Assembly: GCF_003952225.1 (NCBI RefSeq)
Contig: NZ_CP034437.1
Location: 523,001 to 587,000 of the forward strand
Direction of reading: 5' to 3'
DNA length: 64,000 bases
Origin: Paenibacillus albus
Lineage (GTDB): Bacteria > Bacillota > Bacilli > Paenibacillales > Paenibacillaceae
A program made the position numbers and the translations under genes. Below are positions 18,094 to 25,935 of the stretch, in pieces (positions within the stretch are counted from its first letter, which is position 1; each line of letters begins with the position of its first letter). The notes beneath the pieces were generated by a model that searched no databases, was not told the DNA's origin, and saw only the letters and a program-made list of their open reading frames with translations.

Positions 18094-18552
18094 TTACGAC
18101 TCCTGCGTCCCGCACGTGCTCTGATGCACGGCTGCTGTCAGCTTCTGCAGTTGATCCCGCAGCTCGGCCAATTCAACAGGCGGCAGGTTCGTCTGGCAGA
18201 AGACGCGTTCCGGTATGGTCATCGCCTGCTCCTTCATCGCCCGGCCTTCTTCCGTCAAGCGGACGAGGACGCTGCGTTCATCGCCGGAATCGCGTTCGCG
18301 GCGAATGAGGCTCATGCCTTCCAGCTTCTTCAGGAGCGGCGTTAATGTGCCGGAATCGAGGTATAGCTTGGCGCCAAGCTCTTTCACGGGCACTCCGTCC
18401 TTCTCCCACAGCGCAAGCAAGGTTACATACTGGGTATACGTGATGCCAAGCTCATCCAGAAACGGTCGATACAGCTTCGTCACTTCACGTGCGCAGGCAT
18501 ATAGGGCAAAGCACAGCTGATTGTCGAGCGTAAGCCCCGCACTCTTATCCAT
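18094..18552 (-). CDS. ohrR: MarR-family organic peroxide sensor/repressor OhrR
   Basis: 152-residue winged-helix repressor closely resembling B. subtilis OhrR. The N-terminal LDNQLCFALYA keeps the peroxide-sensing cysteine (C14 here, C15 in B. subtilis). The DNA-binding region has LYLDSGTLTPLLKKLE, and RRERDSGDERSVLVRLTEEG is the wing. Oxidation of the cysteine by organic hydroperoxides releases the operator. A typical OhrR operator lies 34 bp upstream, so the gene is probably autoregulated. The usual target, an OsmC-type ohrA peroxidase, is not next to it or elsewhere in this window. Confidence 0.92.
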   Translation of the reverse strand: MDKSAGLTLDNQLCFALYACAREVTKLYRPFLDELGITYTQYVTLLALWEKDGVPVKELGAKLYLDSGTLTPLLKKLEGMSLIRRERDSGDERSVLVRLTEEGRAMKEQAMTIPERVFCQTNLPPVELAELRDQLQKLTAAVHQSTCGTQES

Positions 18553-18586
18553 CGCTGTCTCCCTCTCTTAGTTGCTCTAATATAAC

Positions 18587-18609
18587 ACAATTAAATTGCA
18601 TGCAATTTA
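18587..18609. promoter_or_regulatory. OhrR operator
   Basis: The core AAATTGCATGCAATTT is a perfect palindrome, flanked by ACAATT on the left. It matches closely the B. subtilis ohrA operator with its ACAATT/AAATTGT elements. It covers the ohrR promoter region (TATATT just downstream on the minus strand). Confidence 0.85.
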
Positions 18610-18648
18610 TGGTGCTAGAATATCAGCTGATGCCACTGCTGTCAACTC

Positions 18649-20238
18649 TTAGACCGCAGCTGAGCGATGAGCGAGCAGCAGCTTGGCAATTGCTTCATTG
18701 CCTCTTCGCTGTGCCCAAGCAAGCGGAGTCGCCCATTGCGGCACACCTACTGGTTCTATTTCCGCACCTTGCTGAAGTAGAAAGGTTACCATCTCCAGCT
18801 TCCCGTATTTGGCGGCCCAGCCGAGCGGCGTTGTACGGTTCTCTTCATCAACCGCTTCGAGGCTTGCGCCGTATGCGATCATCAGCTCTGCAAGATCCAG
18901 CTTGCCTTGCAGCGCCACCAGATGCAGATAGCTGACACCGAGCCAGTTCGTGTGGTTCGGGTCGGCGCCGCCTTCGAGCAGCAGCTTCACCATGTCGGCA
19001 TCCGCGAACGAGCAGGCATAGTGCATATAGTTGCTCGCATACCACGGATCGTTCAGCGGTGCGTTATGGCGCAGCAGCAACCTGACGATGGCTGTATATC
19101 CGCAGCTTGCCGCCTGCGCAAGCGGTCCATAGTCGCCGCCATCGACAGACGAATGATTCGCCGCCAACAGCTCGCCGACCAGATCTATACGTCCAAGCGC
19201 GCAAGCGCCCGTCAATGTTACATTGCCGCCGTAAGAATAGACAAGCTCGATTAGCTCCTGACGGCCTTCCTGAAGCGCAGCGTAAACAGCGTTACCGCTT
19301 GCCTCTATCTCGGCGTTCGGGTCAGCTCCATGCTCAAGCAGCAGCTTCGCGCACGCGGTATACCCGCCTCTGACTGCAGCATATAATGCCGCTCCCTGCG
19401 GCGCATCCCGCTCCGACGCGTTTGGAATAGCTCCAGCGGCAAGCAGCCGCTTCACGACCTCCAAGTACCCGCGCTTCGCAGCATAATAGAGCGGTGAGCG
19501 CCCCGACGTATCTTGCTCATTCGCGAGCAGGCTATTCTGCTTCAGCAGCTCGTCTACGCGCATCGCATCCCCGGTTGCAGCAGCAAGGCAAATATCGTAT
19601 GGCACGTCGCCTTTGCCGACAAGATAGCCGAGCAGGAAGCTCGCATCTCTACCGGCATCAGGCGGCAAGTTCCGATTCGCGCGGTAGAAATAGTCGCCTT
19701 CAAGCGCCAGCTGCGCAGGCTGACTTCCATCGCCGCGCTTTGCAAGCGGATCTGCCCCCATAGTCAGCAGCTGACCAATGAGCTCAAGCTGCCGGGTCAT
19801 AACAGCCCAGTGCAGCGGCGTATTGCCTCGTTCGTCGCTAGCATGAATGGCTTCCGGCTGCTGTTCCAGCAGCCGCAGCAGCTCCTTCATCTTGCGCTCG
19901 CGGATAAGCGCAGCCAGCTTCTCGCCTATCGGCTCTGCCTTCAAGGTGCTTTGCAGATGCTCTCGCAGCAGCTTTTCAACTTCGTCATAGCCACGGTCCT
20001 GCGCCTTCTGCAGCAGCGAATCCTGCCAACTGAGGTATGGCTGCTCCGATGCATCAGCCCCGTTGGAGAGCAACAATTCCACCAGCTCGCGATGTCCTTC
20101 GCGCACAGCAAAATGCAGCGGTGTGAAGTAGCCCCAGCTCACCGCTGCTAGTGTTGCATCCTGAGCGAGCAGCTCGCGAACTGCCGCTGCATCGCCTGCT
20201 ATTATCCCTTCGACCAACTGTCCGAACGCTACTGGCAT
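18649..20238 (-). CDS. Ankyrin repeat protein
   Basis: About 529 residues, almost wholly ankyrin units of ~33 residues (TPLHFAVREGHRELVELLLSNGAD, GNTPLHWAVMTRQLELIGQLL, RSPLYYAAKRGYLEVVKRLL, and further copies to the end), about a dozen or more in all. No signal peptide, membrane helix or catalytic domain. Ankyrin stacks bind proteins; the partner cannot be read from sequence. ATG 20238 is preferred to ATG 20244 because AAGAGG sits 6 bp before it. It starts 13 bp after the ccdC-like gene and may share its message. Confidence 0.88.
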   Translation of the reverse strand: MPVAFGQLVEGIIAGDAAAVRELLAQDATLAAVSWGYFTPLHFAVREGHRELVELLLSNGADASEQPYLSWQDSLLQKAQDRGYDEVEKLLREHLQSTLKAEPIGEKLAALIRERKMKELLRLLEQQPEAIHASDERGNTPLHWAVMTRQLELIGQLLTMGADPLAKRGDGSQPAQLALEGDYFYRANRNLPPDAGRDASFLLGYLVGKGDVPYDICLAAATGDAMRVDELLKQNSLLANEQDTSGRSPLYYAAKRGYLEVVKRLLAAGAIPNASERDAPQGAALYAAVRGGYTACAKLLLEHGADPNAEIEASGNAVYAALQEGRQELIELVYSYGGNVTLTGACALGRIDLVGELLAANHSSVDGGDYGPLAQAASCGYTAIVRLLLRHNAPLNDPWYASNYMHYACSFADADMVKLLLEGGADPNHTNWLGVSYLHLVALQGKLDLAELMIAYGASLEAVDEENRTTPLGWAAKYGKLEMVTFLLQQGAEIEPVGVPQWATPLAWAQRRGNEAIAKLLLAHRSAAV

Positions 20239-20251
20239 GTGCATCCTCTTG

Positions 20252-20719
20252 TTACCCCCGCTTTTTCAATTTAAGAAAAGCTTGAAGCATCGCAACGCGC
20301 CAAACGACAATCATACCAAATGCAAGGATGAAGAAGAGCCCGCCTGTTTGTGGAATCGACACCGACTGCTCCACCAGATCGTGGACAAGCAAGCGGATAA
20401 TGAGCAGTCCGAGCAGAATGAAGATAAACATTTTGGACCGTTTCAGAATGATGTCATCGCCTACCCGCTCCAGCTTGGACGTGCGGATGAGCGGATACGC
20501 GAACAGCACCGCACCGACGGCAAAAGCAATCAAAGCCCACGTCCACGGCACTCGCGTGATCGGAACGGCAAACATAAGGAAGCCGGTCGACATGCCGATC
20601 GGCGGAATAATGATTTTGCGCATCGTCGTCGGCCGATTGCTCGCGCGCAGCCGCAAGAACATAACAGCGACGCCGGAGAGCAGCGTAACGAAGATCGATG
20701 CTAGATGAGGAAGAGTCAT
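20252..20719 (-). CDS. ccdC: CcdC-family membrane protein
   Basis: 155-residue membrane protein with four to five hydrophobic segments, matching B. subtilis CcdC (DUF1453). Family marks are the early FLRLRASNRPT, IIIPPIGMSTGF (~residues 37-48) and YPLIRTSKLE. In B. subtilis the gene lies in a cytochrome c biogenesis cluster, but CcdC itself is not required for it, and its role is unclear. Here it heads a two-gene unit with the ankyrin protein. A palindrome 28 bp upstream may be an operator. Confidence 0.82.
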   Translation of the reverse strand: MTLPHLASIFVTLLSGVAVMFLRLRASNRPTTMRKIIIPPIGMSTGFLMFAVPITRVPWTWALIAFAVGAVLFAYPLIRTSKLERVGDDIILKRSKMFIFILLGLLIIRLLVHDLVEQSVSIPQTGGLFFILAFGMIVVWRVAMLQAFLKLKKRG

Positions 20720-20746
20720 CGAAGACGCGGCTCCTTTACCTATATG

Positions 20747-20759
20747 AAGTGAATCACTT
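20747..20759. promoter_or_regulatory. Palindrome upstream of ccdC
   Basis: AAGTGA-A-TCACTT is a perfect 13-bp palindrome, 28-40 bp before the ccdC start. Similar half-sites occur in the operator-like palindromes before the ene-reductase gene and, more loosely, yceI. Confidence 0.4.
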
Positions 20760-20802
20760 ACTTCCTCTAATCCTACTCATTTTGCCGCGGTGTTGCAAAT
20801 AC

Positions 20803-21050
20803 TTGGGGGTTAACTCTCTCATTCTCGGCAGCTTTTAGGTGATATTCAGCTCCTGTGCTCTCCGAGAGAGGGTTTTGCCTCTCTCATGTCACTCTTTCAG
20901 CAATTTGCTGCTTGAGAGAGGGTATTCCCTCTCTCAGACTGTTTTTTAGAGGCTTTCGGGCTCCCTCGCTCTTTGAGAGAGGGTTTTGCCTCTCTCGTGT
21001 CACTCTTTCATCTTTATTGCTCGCTGAGAGAGGCTTTTCCCTCTCTCGTC
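20803..21050 (+). repeat. Array B of spaced GAGAG/CTCTC palindromes (4 clear, 1 decayed)
   Basis: Clear elements begin at 20864, 20914, 20975 and 21026 (spacing 50, 61, 51). A decayed copy keeping only its right arm lies about 61 bp earlier at ~20803. Stems are GAGAGAGG/CCTCTCTC with a GTTTTG-type loop. The short spacers share GTCACTCTTTCA. Together with the palindrome at 20747 this accounts for the whole 20720-21066 gap. The array ends 17 bp beyond the ywbE stop. Confidence 0.88.
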
Positions 21051-21066
21051 CACTGCATCTCCGGAA

Positions 21067-21270
21067 TTACCCCTCAATAATCGCCTTAACCCGGCCGACG
21101 TCGCCCGATTGCAGCCTTACTTTAATGCCATGCGGATGGTTCGGTGAATTGGTCAAAATATCTTTTACAACGCCGCGCGTCGTCCGCCCGCTCGCCTGAT
21201 CCTTCTTCAATACAATATCGACCGTAATGCCTGGGCGAATATTGGAACGCTGCTGTCCACTCATACTCAT
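21067..21270 (-). CDS. ywbE: YwbE family protein
   Basis: 67 residues, the full length of the YwbE/DUF2196 family. It opens with RSNIRPGITVDIVLKKDQ and contains TRGVVKDILTNSP and HPHGIKVRL, the family signature. Small KOW/SH3-like beta barrel is likely; no function is established. AGGAG lies 9 bp before the start. Single gene, with array B just beyond its 3' end. Confidence 0.88.
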   Translation of the reverse strand: MSMSGQQRSNIRPGITVDIVLKKDQASGRTTRGVVKDILTNSPNHPHGIKVRLQSGDVGRVKAIIEG

Positions 21271-21422
21271 AGTAACTAGCTCCTTTATTCCTTTGATTGT
21301 CCCCTATCATAAGTCAGTGAGCTGCATGAAGCAAGGCGAAGCGGCTATCACTTTCCTGTCTCCTCACCACCCCTTACCTCTTTCCTATCTCCCCCCTCGG
21401 GATAAGCTTTCTCAATTAACAA

Positions 21423-21458
21423 TTGACAGTGAGAATGAGAATTAATATCATTATACTA
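21423..21458 (+). promoter_or_regulatory. Promoter with Fur-box-like site
   Basis: TTGACA (21423-21428), 17 bp, TATCAT (21446-21451) gives a strong promoter. The spacer and -10 hold GAGAATGAGAAT followed by TATCATTAT, close to the GATAATGATAATCATTATC-type Fur box built from GATAAT hexamers. Iron-dependent repression of the DUF1450 gene (and possibly ferritin) is inferred. Confidence 0.6.
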
Positions 21459-21499
21459 TTAGCTCCTACCACCGTTTCGAAAGAGGTCGGTATCGACAA

Positions 21500-21724
21500 A
21501 TGAAGAAGATCAAGTATTGCTGCAGAAACTTCAAACACGGCTCGAAATCCGTCTTCAAGGCTTTGAAGCACGAGTTCCCCGATCTGAAGCAGAAGAAGAA
21601 GGATTGTCTAAGCAACTGTAAGCTGTGTTCCAAGCAATGCATGGTGCTGATTGGGAAGACTGAAGTCATTGTCGCTCCGTCCGCTGAGAAGCTGTATAAG
21701 AAGTTAAAGCACCGGATAGGATAA
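21500..21724 (+). CDS. DUF1450 family small cysteine protein
   Basis: 74 residues. IKYCCRNFKHGSKSVFKAL and DCLSNCKLCSKQCMVLIG match the DUF1450 family (for example B. subtilis YuzB), with the C-x3-C-x2-C cluster widened by an additional cysteine and a CC pair at the N-terminus. Six cysteines in 74 residues suggest metal or Fe-S binding; no function is known for the family. Strongly basic. It follows the Fur-box-like promoter and precedes ferritin by 110 bp, so an iron link is plausible. Confidence 0.8.
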   Translation: MKKIKYCCRNFKHGSKSVFKALKHEFPDLKQKKKDCLSNCKLCSKQCMVLIGKTEVIVAPSAEKLYKKLKHRIG

Positions 21725-21833
21725 TGTGGAATAGTATGGTAACATAGGGGAAGAAGCTGTAGGCTCCTGTCAACGAGCCATCACTTCGTCTCTTTTTCTT
21801 TGTATAAAACACTCAATTAAGGAGGTGCGGCCG

Positions 21834-22343
21834 ATGATGAATGAAACACTCAGCCAAGCTTTGAACGAGCAAATGAATTTCGAGTTCTATTCTGCACACG
21901 TATATCTGGCAATTGCCGCTTACTGTTCTGGAGAAAGCCTCGATGGATTTGCTAATTTCTTTATTGTTCAAGCCGAAGAAGAACGCTTCCACGCGATGAA
22001 AATGTACAAGTTCTTAAATGATCGCGGGCAACGCGCCACCCTAGTCGGCATGGGCACACCTAACAACGAATATAACTCAATTCTGGATGCTTTCGAGCAT
22101 GCGTTTGAGCATGAGAAGGAAGTTACGAAGCGGATCTATCACTTATCCGACCTCGCTCTGAATGATCGCGAGCACGCGACCATGCAGTTCCTTAAATGGT
22201 TCATTGACGAGCAAGTTGAAGAGGAAGCTATGTTCGACAGCATCATTAACAAGCTGAAGCGGATTGATCAAGACAGCAATGCGTTCTTCATGCTTGATAG
22301 TGAATTTGCAGCTCGGACATTCGTTCCGCCAACGAATGCCTAG
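21834..22343 (+). CDS. ftnA: Ferritin (non-heme, FtnA type)
   Basis: 169-170 residue four-helix ferritin that oxidises Fe(II) and stores it as mineral in a 24-subunit shell. Ferroxidase ligands are visible: E17 in NFEFYSAHVY, the EEERFH motif (E/H pair near residue 50), a Glu in FEHEKEVT (~94) and EQVEEE (~127). No heme-ligand Met of bacterioferritin is evident. The frame opens at a GTG that is part of the AGGAGGTG ribosome site, so ATG 21834 is chosen. A terminator follows; a promoter of its own before 21825 is not obvious. Confidence 0.93.
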   Translation: MMNETLSQALNEQMNFEFYSAHVYLAIAAYCSGESLDGFANFFIVQAEEERFHAMKMYKFLNDRGQRATLVGMGTPNNEYNSILDAFEHAFEHEKEVTKRIYHLSDLALNDREHATMQFLKWFIDEQVEEEAMFDSIINKLKRIDQDSNAFFMLDSEFAARTFVPPTNA

Positions 22344-22355
22344 ACAGAGCAAACA

Positions 22356-22402
22356 ATCGCCCTCAGCCTGCCTTAATCGGCAAGATGGGGGCGATTTTTT
22401 TA
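22356..22402 (+). terminator. Terminator after ferritin
   Basis: AATCGCCC pairs with GGGCGATT, followed by a run of seven T, 13 bp after the ferritin stop. Confidence 0.85.
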
Positions 22403-22425
22403 TCTCATTACAGGAGAGACACGCT

Positions 22426-22929
22426 ATGATACTACATAAAGGCGAAACGTTATTTCGGCAAGGCGAATACGGACCGCTGTTCCATCTGAAGTCAGGTATG
22501 CTGAAGATCGTCCGCGTCCACGAAGACGGCTCGCAGTTCATCGTGAACATTATCGTTCCGGGCGAGACGATCCCCCATCATTCGCTCATAAGCCAGAGTC
22601 CATATAACGGCTCAGCCGTCGCGCTCGTGACTTGCGAGGTTGATGTTCTGCCCGAGGCAGCCTGGTATGAGGCGCTGGAGCAGGATGCGGAGCGCTGCCG
22701 TGAAGTCGCGCTTCAGCTGCAAAATAAACTGAGAATGATGCAGCAGCGCATCGATCAGCTAACCGAAGTGACTCCGGCTAAGAAGCTGCAAAAGCTTGAA
22801 AGCTGGTTCCAGCACTACATCGCGCCGGACACATTGACAGAAGTGCTTACGCAGGATGAGATCGGCCAATTGATCGGTCTGCGCCGCGAGACCATTAACC
22901 GGCTGCTGCGCGCACAGTCAAAGCCTTAG
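22426..22929 (+). CDS. Short Crp/Fnr-family transcription regulator
   Basis: 168 residues. The start ATG 22426 has CAGGAGAG 7 bp upstream; the longer frame from 22264 runs through the terminator and is not real. The cyclic-nucleotide-like sensor domain begins directly at GETLFRQGEYG, followed by a long dimer helix (LQLQNKLRMMQQRIDQL) and a helix-turn-helix LTQDEIGQLIGLRRETINRL. The recognition helix carries RETxxR, the motif by which CRP reads TGTGA. The protein ends 8 residues later and lacks the wing found in most relatives. No N-terminal Fnr cysteines. It converges on hmp with a 4-bp gap, and hmp has a TGTGA-N6-TCACA site, so hmp is the likely target. Confidence 0.85.
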   Translation: MILHKGETLFRQGEYGPLFHLKSGMLKIVRVHEDGSQFIVNIIVPGETIPHHSLISQSPYNGSAVALVTCEVDVLPEAAWYEALEQDAERCREVALQLQNKLRMMQQRIDQLTEVTPAKKLQKLESWFQHYIAPDTLTEVLTQDEIGQLIGLRRETINRLLRAQSKP

Positions 22930-22933
22930 CTCG

Positions 22934-24205
22934 TTACCCTTTTGCGTGCTGCTGCTGCTGCGACTGAGGCTGCGCGGCAGGTTCTGCCGTTTCCAAGCTG
23001 CCTGCCGGACCGAAGAACTCATAGTGGATGTCCGCGCTGTTAACCCCCAGCTCCTTGAGCAAGCCATTAACCGTCCGCATGAACGGAACGGGACCACAGA
23101 AGTAGAATGCCGCATTCGTCGTCGGAATCACTTTCTTAAGCCATGGAAGATCGATATAGCCTTCTTTGTCGTAAGTTTGCAGCTCCCGGTCACGAGACGT
23201 CGGCTTATTGTACACAACGTGGACGGCTACTTGCGGGTGACGTTCAGCCAGTTCCTTCACCTGCTGCTTAAGCGCATGGACGTCGCCGTTCTGAGCAGCA
23301 TGAATGAAGATCACTCTCCGCTGTGGATTGGCAGCCGTGACTGTATTCAGCATGCTGACTAGCGGCGTCTGGCCAACCCCGCCGCTCATCAGGACTAGCG
23401 GCCGAGCTTCCTCTTGATCAAGCGTGAAGTCGCCTGCCGGAGCCGACAGCCAAAGCACATCCCCGGACTGAACCTGCTCGTGCAAATGTACGGATACTTT
23501 TCCAGCAGGTTTATCTTGGAGTGCCTCTTCCCGCTTCACCGTAATTCGGTAATAAGGCTTGCCTGGCGCGTCGGATAAGCTGTATTGGCGAATATGCGTA
23601 TTGGCTTCACCCGGAATGTCCAGCTTCACACTCACATACTGCCCCGGCTCAAAAGTCGCCATAGCTCCTCCATCCTGAGGTACCAAGTAGAAGGATGTAA
23701 TTACGTCGCTCTCGACTACCTTTCGTTCCACGCGGAAAGCCCGATAATCCGCCCAGCCGCCCTGCTGCTGTTCCGCTGCCTCGTACATGCTTGCTTCTAC
23801 TTCAATGAACACATTCGCAATGACGCCATAAGCTTCAGCCCACGCTCCGAGAATTTCATCTGTCGCCGCATCTCCAAGCACATCTTTGATTGCCGTAAGC
23901 AGCATTTCTCCAACAATCGGATATTGCTCTGGCTTCACGCCGAGGCTGCGGTGCTTATGCGCGATCTGCTTCACCGCCGGCAGAATCATCTCCAGCTTGT
24001 CGATATGCAGCGCCGCTGCATAGACCGCATTCGCAAGCGCCGTCTGCTGCTTGCCCTGGCGCTGATTCGCGTGATTGAACAGGTTCAGCAGCTCTGGATA
24101 ACGAGTAAACAACAATTCGTAGAAACGTTTGGTAATCGCAGTTCCATAAGTTTCGAGCACCGGCACGGTCGATTTGATGATTTGGATCGTTTTATCGTTT
24201 AGCAT
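22934..24205 (-). CDS. hmp: Flavohemoglobin, nitric oxide dioxygenase
   Basis: 423 residues, full length. Converts NO and O2 to nitrate using NAD(P)H. The globin domain (1-~140) has the distal Y29 (ITKRFYELLF), Q53 and proximal H85 (IAHKHRSLGV). The FAD domain has RQYSLSD (~205) and the NAD domain GGVGQTPLVSML (~275) and the C-terminal YFCGPVPFM. All residues needed for NO dioxygenase activity are present. A Gln/Ala-rich tail of ~15 residues at the very end is extra. Its promoter carries a Crp/Fnr-type site near -42. A nitric oxide synthase gene lies 7 kb away. Confidence 0.96.
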   Translation of the reverse strand: MLNDKTIQIIKSTVPVLETYGTAITKRFYELLFTRYPELLNLFNHANQRQGKQQTALANAVYAAALHIDKLEMILPAVKQIAHKHRSLGVKPEQYPIVGEMLLTAIKDVLGDAATDEILGAWAEAYGVIANVFIEVEASMYEAAEQQQGGWADYRAFRVERKVVESDVITSFYLVPQDGGAMATFEPGQYVSVKLDIPGEANTHIRQYSLSDAPGKPYYRITVKREEALQDKPAGKVSVHLHEQVQSGDVLWLSAPAGDFTLDQEEARPLVLMSGGVGQTPLVSMLNTVTAANPQRRVIFIHAAQNGDVHALKQQVKELAERHPQVAVHVVYNKPTSRDRELQTYDKEGYIDLPWLKKVIPTTNAAFYFCGPVPFMRTVNGLLKELGVNSADIHYEFFGPAGSLETAEPAAQPQSQQQQHAKG

Positions 24206-24248
24206 GGCTTACTCCCCGCTTTCATTTGCTTGGTCTTGTTATGACTCA

Positions 24249-24305
24249 AGTATAGCGAGAGCTGATGCCTGGCCGATGTGATTATAATCACAACGTTTCG
24301 AAACG
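24249..24305 (-). promoter_or_regulatory. hmp promoter with Crp/Fnr box and second palindrome
   Basis: On the minus strand TATACT (24249-24254) is the -10; no good -35 exists. TGTGATTATAATCACA (24277-24292), exactly TGTGA-N6-TCACA, is centred about 42 bp before the predicted transcription start, the place of a class II activator. Directly upstream is another perfect palindrome, CGTTTCGAAACG (24294-24305). Confidence 0.7.
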
Positions 24306-24323
24306 ATCTGTGACAACATAACA

Positions 24324-24352
24324 AAGAGCCCTCCAACAGCTCGAGGACTCTT
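24324..24352 (-). terminator. Probable terminator of the tagA/wecG gene
   Basis: Arms AAGAG-CCTC and GAGG-CTCTT pair with one mismatch; on the minus strand a short TTTGTT follows. It lies just after the gene's stop at 24360. Confidence 0.6.
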
Positions 24353-24359
24353 CATAAAA

Positions 24360-25094
24360 TTAACGCGGTTTGCGCGAGGTAAGTATGGTCAGCGCGAACT
24401 TCGGCAGCACGAGCTGTCTGCGCCAGCGGGACGGCTGTTTGAGCAGCCTATATAACCACTCCACATTGAGCTTCTGCCAAATAACCGGCGCGCGCTTCAC
24501 TTTGCCGGCGATGACGTCGAGACTGCCTCCAACGCCAAAAGCAACCTTTGCTTTAATCCGGCTCTTATGCTTATAAATCCACTTCTCCGCGCCAGGTGCG
24601 CCAAGTGCCACGATCACCATATCCGGGCGTTTCTGCTCGATATCCGCGACAATCGCTGCTTCCTGCTCTGCATTGAAGAAGCCGTTATGTCGTCCTGCGA
24701 TTGTGACGCCCTGATAACGTTCTTGAATAATGCCTACTGCCTTCGCGTTCGTCTCTTCATCCGCACCGACGACGTACAGCGAGAAAGGCTGGTTCTTCGC
24801 CCCTTCCAGCAGCCTAACGAGCATATCATAGCCCGTTACCCGCTCCGGCACATGGTCACCTTGCCATCTGGCAGCGAGCACAACACCGATTCCGTCCGGC
24901 GTAATCAGGTCTGCCGCTTGCACAATCGCGCGCAGCTCCGCGTTCGTTCTTGCTGCCATCACGATTTCCGGGTTGGCCGTAATTAAGTGGAACAACGGCT
25001 TGTCCGTGCTCGCCAGCTGCTTCTGCAGCAGCTTCACTGTATCATCCATCGTTCGTTTCGAGAACGGGACGCCCAAAATATTAATGGTATCCAT
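24360..25094 (-). CDS. tagA: WecG/TagA/CpsF-family glycosyltransferase
   Basis: 244-residue GT26 enzyme. TagA adds N-acetylmannosamine to undecaprenyl-PP-GlcNAc in wall teichoic acid linkage synthesis; relatives act in other wall polymers. Visible motifs: ITANPEIVM (~40), ADLITPDGIGVVLAARW (catalytic Asp in TPDG), YVVGADEETN, and VALGAPGAEKW (~165). Basic C-terminus (WRRQLVLPK) for membrane contact. Single gene here without other teichoic acid genes, so the polymer is not certain. Confidence 0.9.
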   Translation of the reverse strand: MDTINILGVPFSKRTMDDTVKLLQKQLASTDKPLFHLITANPEIVMAARTNAELRAIVQAADLITPDGIGVVLAARWQGDHVPERVTGYDMLVRLLEGAKNQPFSLYVVGADEETNAKAVGIIQERYQGVTIAGRHNGFFNAEQEAAIVADIEQKRPDMVIVALGAPGAEKWIYKHKSRIKAKVAFGVGGSLDVIAGKVKRAPVIWQKLNVEWLYRLLKQPSRWRRQLVLPKFALTILTSRKPR

Positions 25095-25167
25095 TTATGG
25101 TAACCTTCCTTTGCACGCTCTTCTTGTTGTCCATTGTAGCATAAAGGCGAAATCTGTTAAAAGCTAG

Positions 25168-25689
25168 CTAGTCGAACAAGCCGGCAATCCACCTGATAAA
25201 ATCTCCGACGATCGGAACGAGCCCAAAGCCGTGTTCTCCGATCGCGACCACGCCGTATACACGTTCGCCTATCGCTACGACGCCAGCTACATGCTCTCCA
25301 AGCGCGACAGCGCCCAGCGCATATTCGCCGATTCCAACTGCGCCAACAGCGGACTGTCCAATGGCGACCGCACCGACGGCCAGATCGCCGATTGCTACTG
25401 CTCCCGCTGCCAGTCCATTGCCAATTGCAACTGCACCGAGTGCAAGCACGCCGCCAACCGCAACCGCGCCGAGCGAAATCACCCCGAGCGACACGCCGCC
25501 TGCCGCAACGACCCCCACTGCGATATCGCCGAGCGCAATAAGTCCAAGCGCGATTTTTGGCTTACCCGTCCCAGCGCTTGTGCGTATGCTAATAATCGGG
25601 AACTTTGAAGTCGGCCACTGGTAGTCGATCTCTTCGTTTCCTCTGCCAATATAACGGTTAAATCGAAGCAGTCGTTTCCACTCGAACAT
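25168..25689 (-). CDS. Gly/Ala/Val decapeptide-repeat protein of unknown function
   Basis: About 173 residues. After ~45 ordinary residues (MFEWKRLLRFNRYIGRGNEE) the rest is a near-continuous series of about 10-residue units of the form GAVAIGxxxx, roughly ten copies, ending in an amphipathic GDFIRWIAGLF tail. Such a regular small-residue pattern suggests a solenoid or membrane-associated repeat fold. ATG 25689 is preferred over 25734 because GGGAGGTG lies just upstream. No known family is recognised with confidence. Confidence 0.7.
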   Translation of the reverse strand: MFEWKRLLRFNRYIGRGNEEIDYQWPTSKFPIISIRTSAGTGKPKIALGLIALGDIAVGVVAAGGVSLGVISLGAVAVGGVLALGAVAIGNGLAAGAVAIGDLAVGAVAIGQSAVGAVGIGEYALGAVALGEHVAGVVAIGERVYGVVAIGEHGFGLVPIVGDFIRWIAGLFD

Positions 25690-25892
25690 GTAAACACCTC
25701 CCGCGACAATCCTTGATTCAAGCTGCTTTTCCAAGCGTATACTAATTTCAAAAGGGCAACAACTGCTTCTGCACGGATTTAGATTATTTTTAACGTCGGG
25801 AAATAGCAGGGGATTGGATCTGGAGATCCGCGGGATCGTGGGTTCTTTTTTTGTTCGGCTTGGCTTCGATGCAACCTTCTTGTCTTATATGC

Positions 25893-25912
25893 TGTCTATA
25901 CTGGCATAGACA
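25893..25912. promoter_or_regulatory. Palindrome upstream of the stalk-domain protein gene
   Basis: TGTCTAT-N6-ATAGACA, perfect 7-bp arms, ends 24 bp before the start at 25936. Possible operator; no regulator is assigned. Confidence 0.4.
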
Positions 25913-25935
25913 TCCATATTAGGGAGGAAAATTAC

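Noticed and set aside
20855..21199. Frame with repeated ERGFCLS peptides, and similar frames in arrays C and E (REEKASLS peptides)
   Set aside because: The peptide repeats are translations of the palindromes. The 61-bp spacing shifts the frame, so no array is coding throughout, and no start signals are present.
22264..22425. N-terminal extension of the Crp/Fnr protein
   Set aside because: It would overlap the ferritin end and read through the terminator hairpin; ATG 22426 has its own ribosome site.
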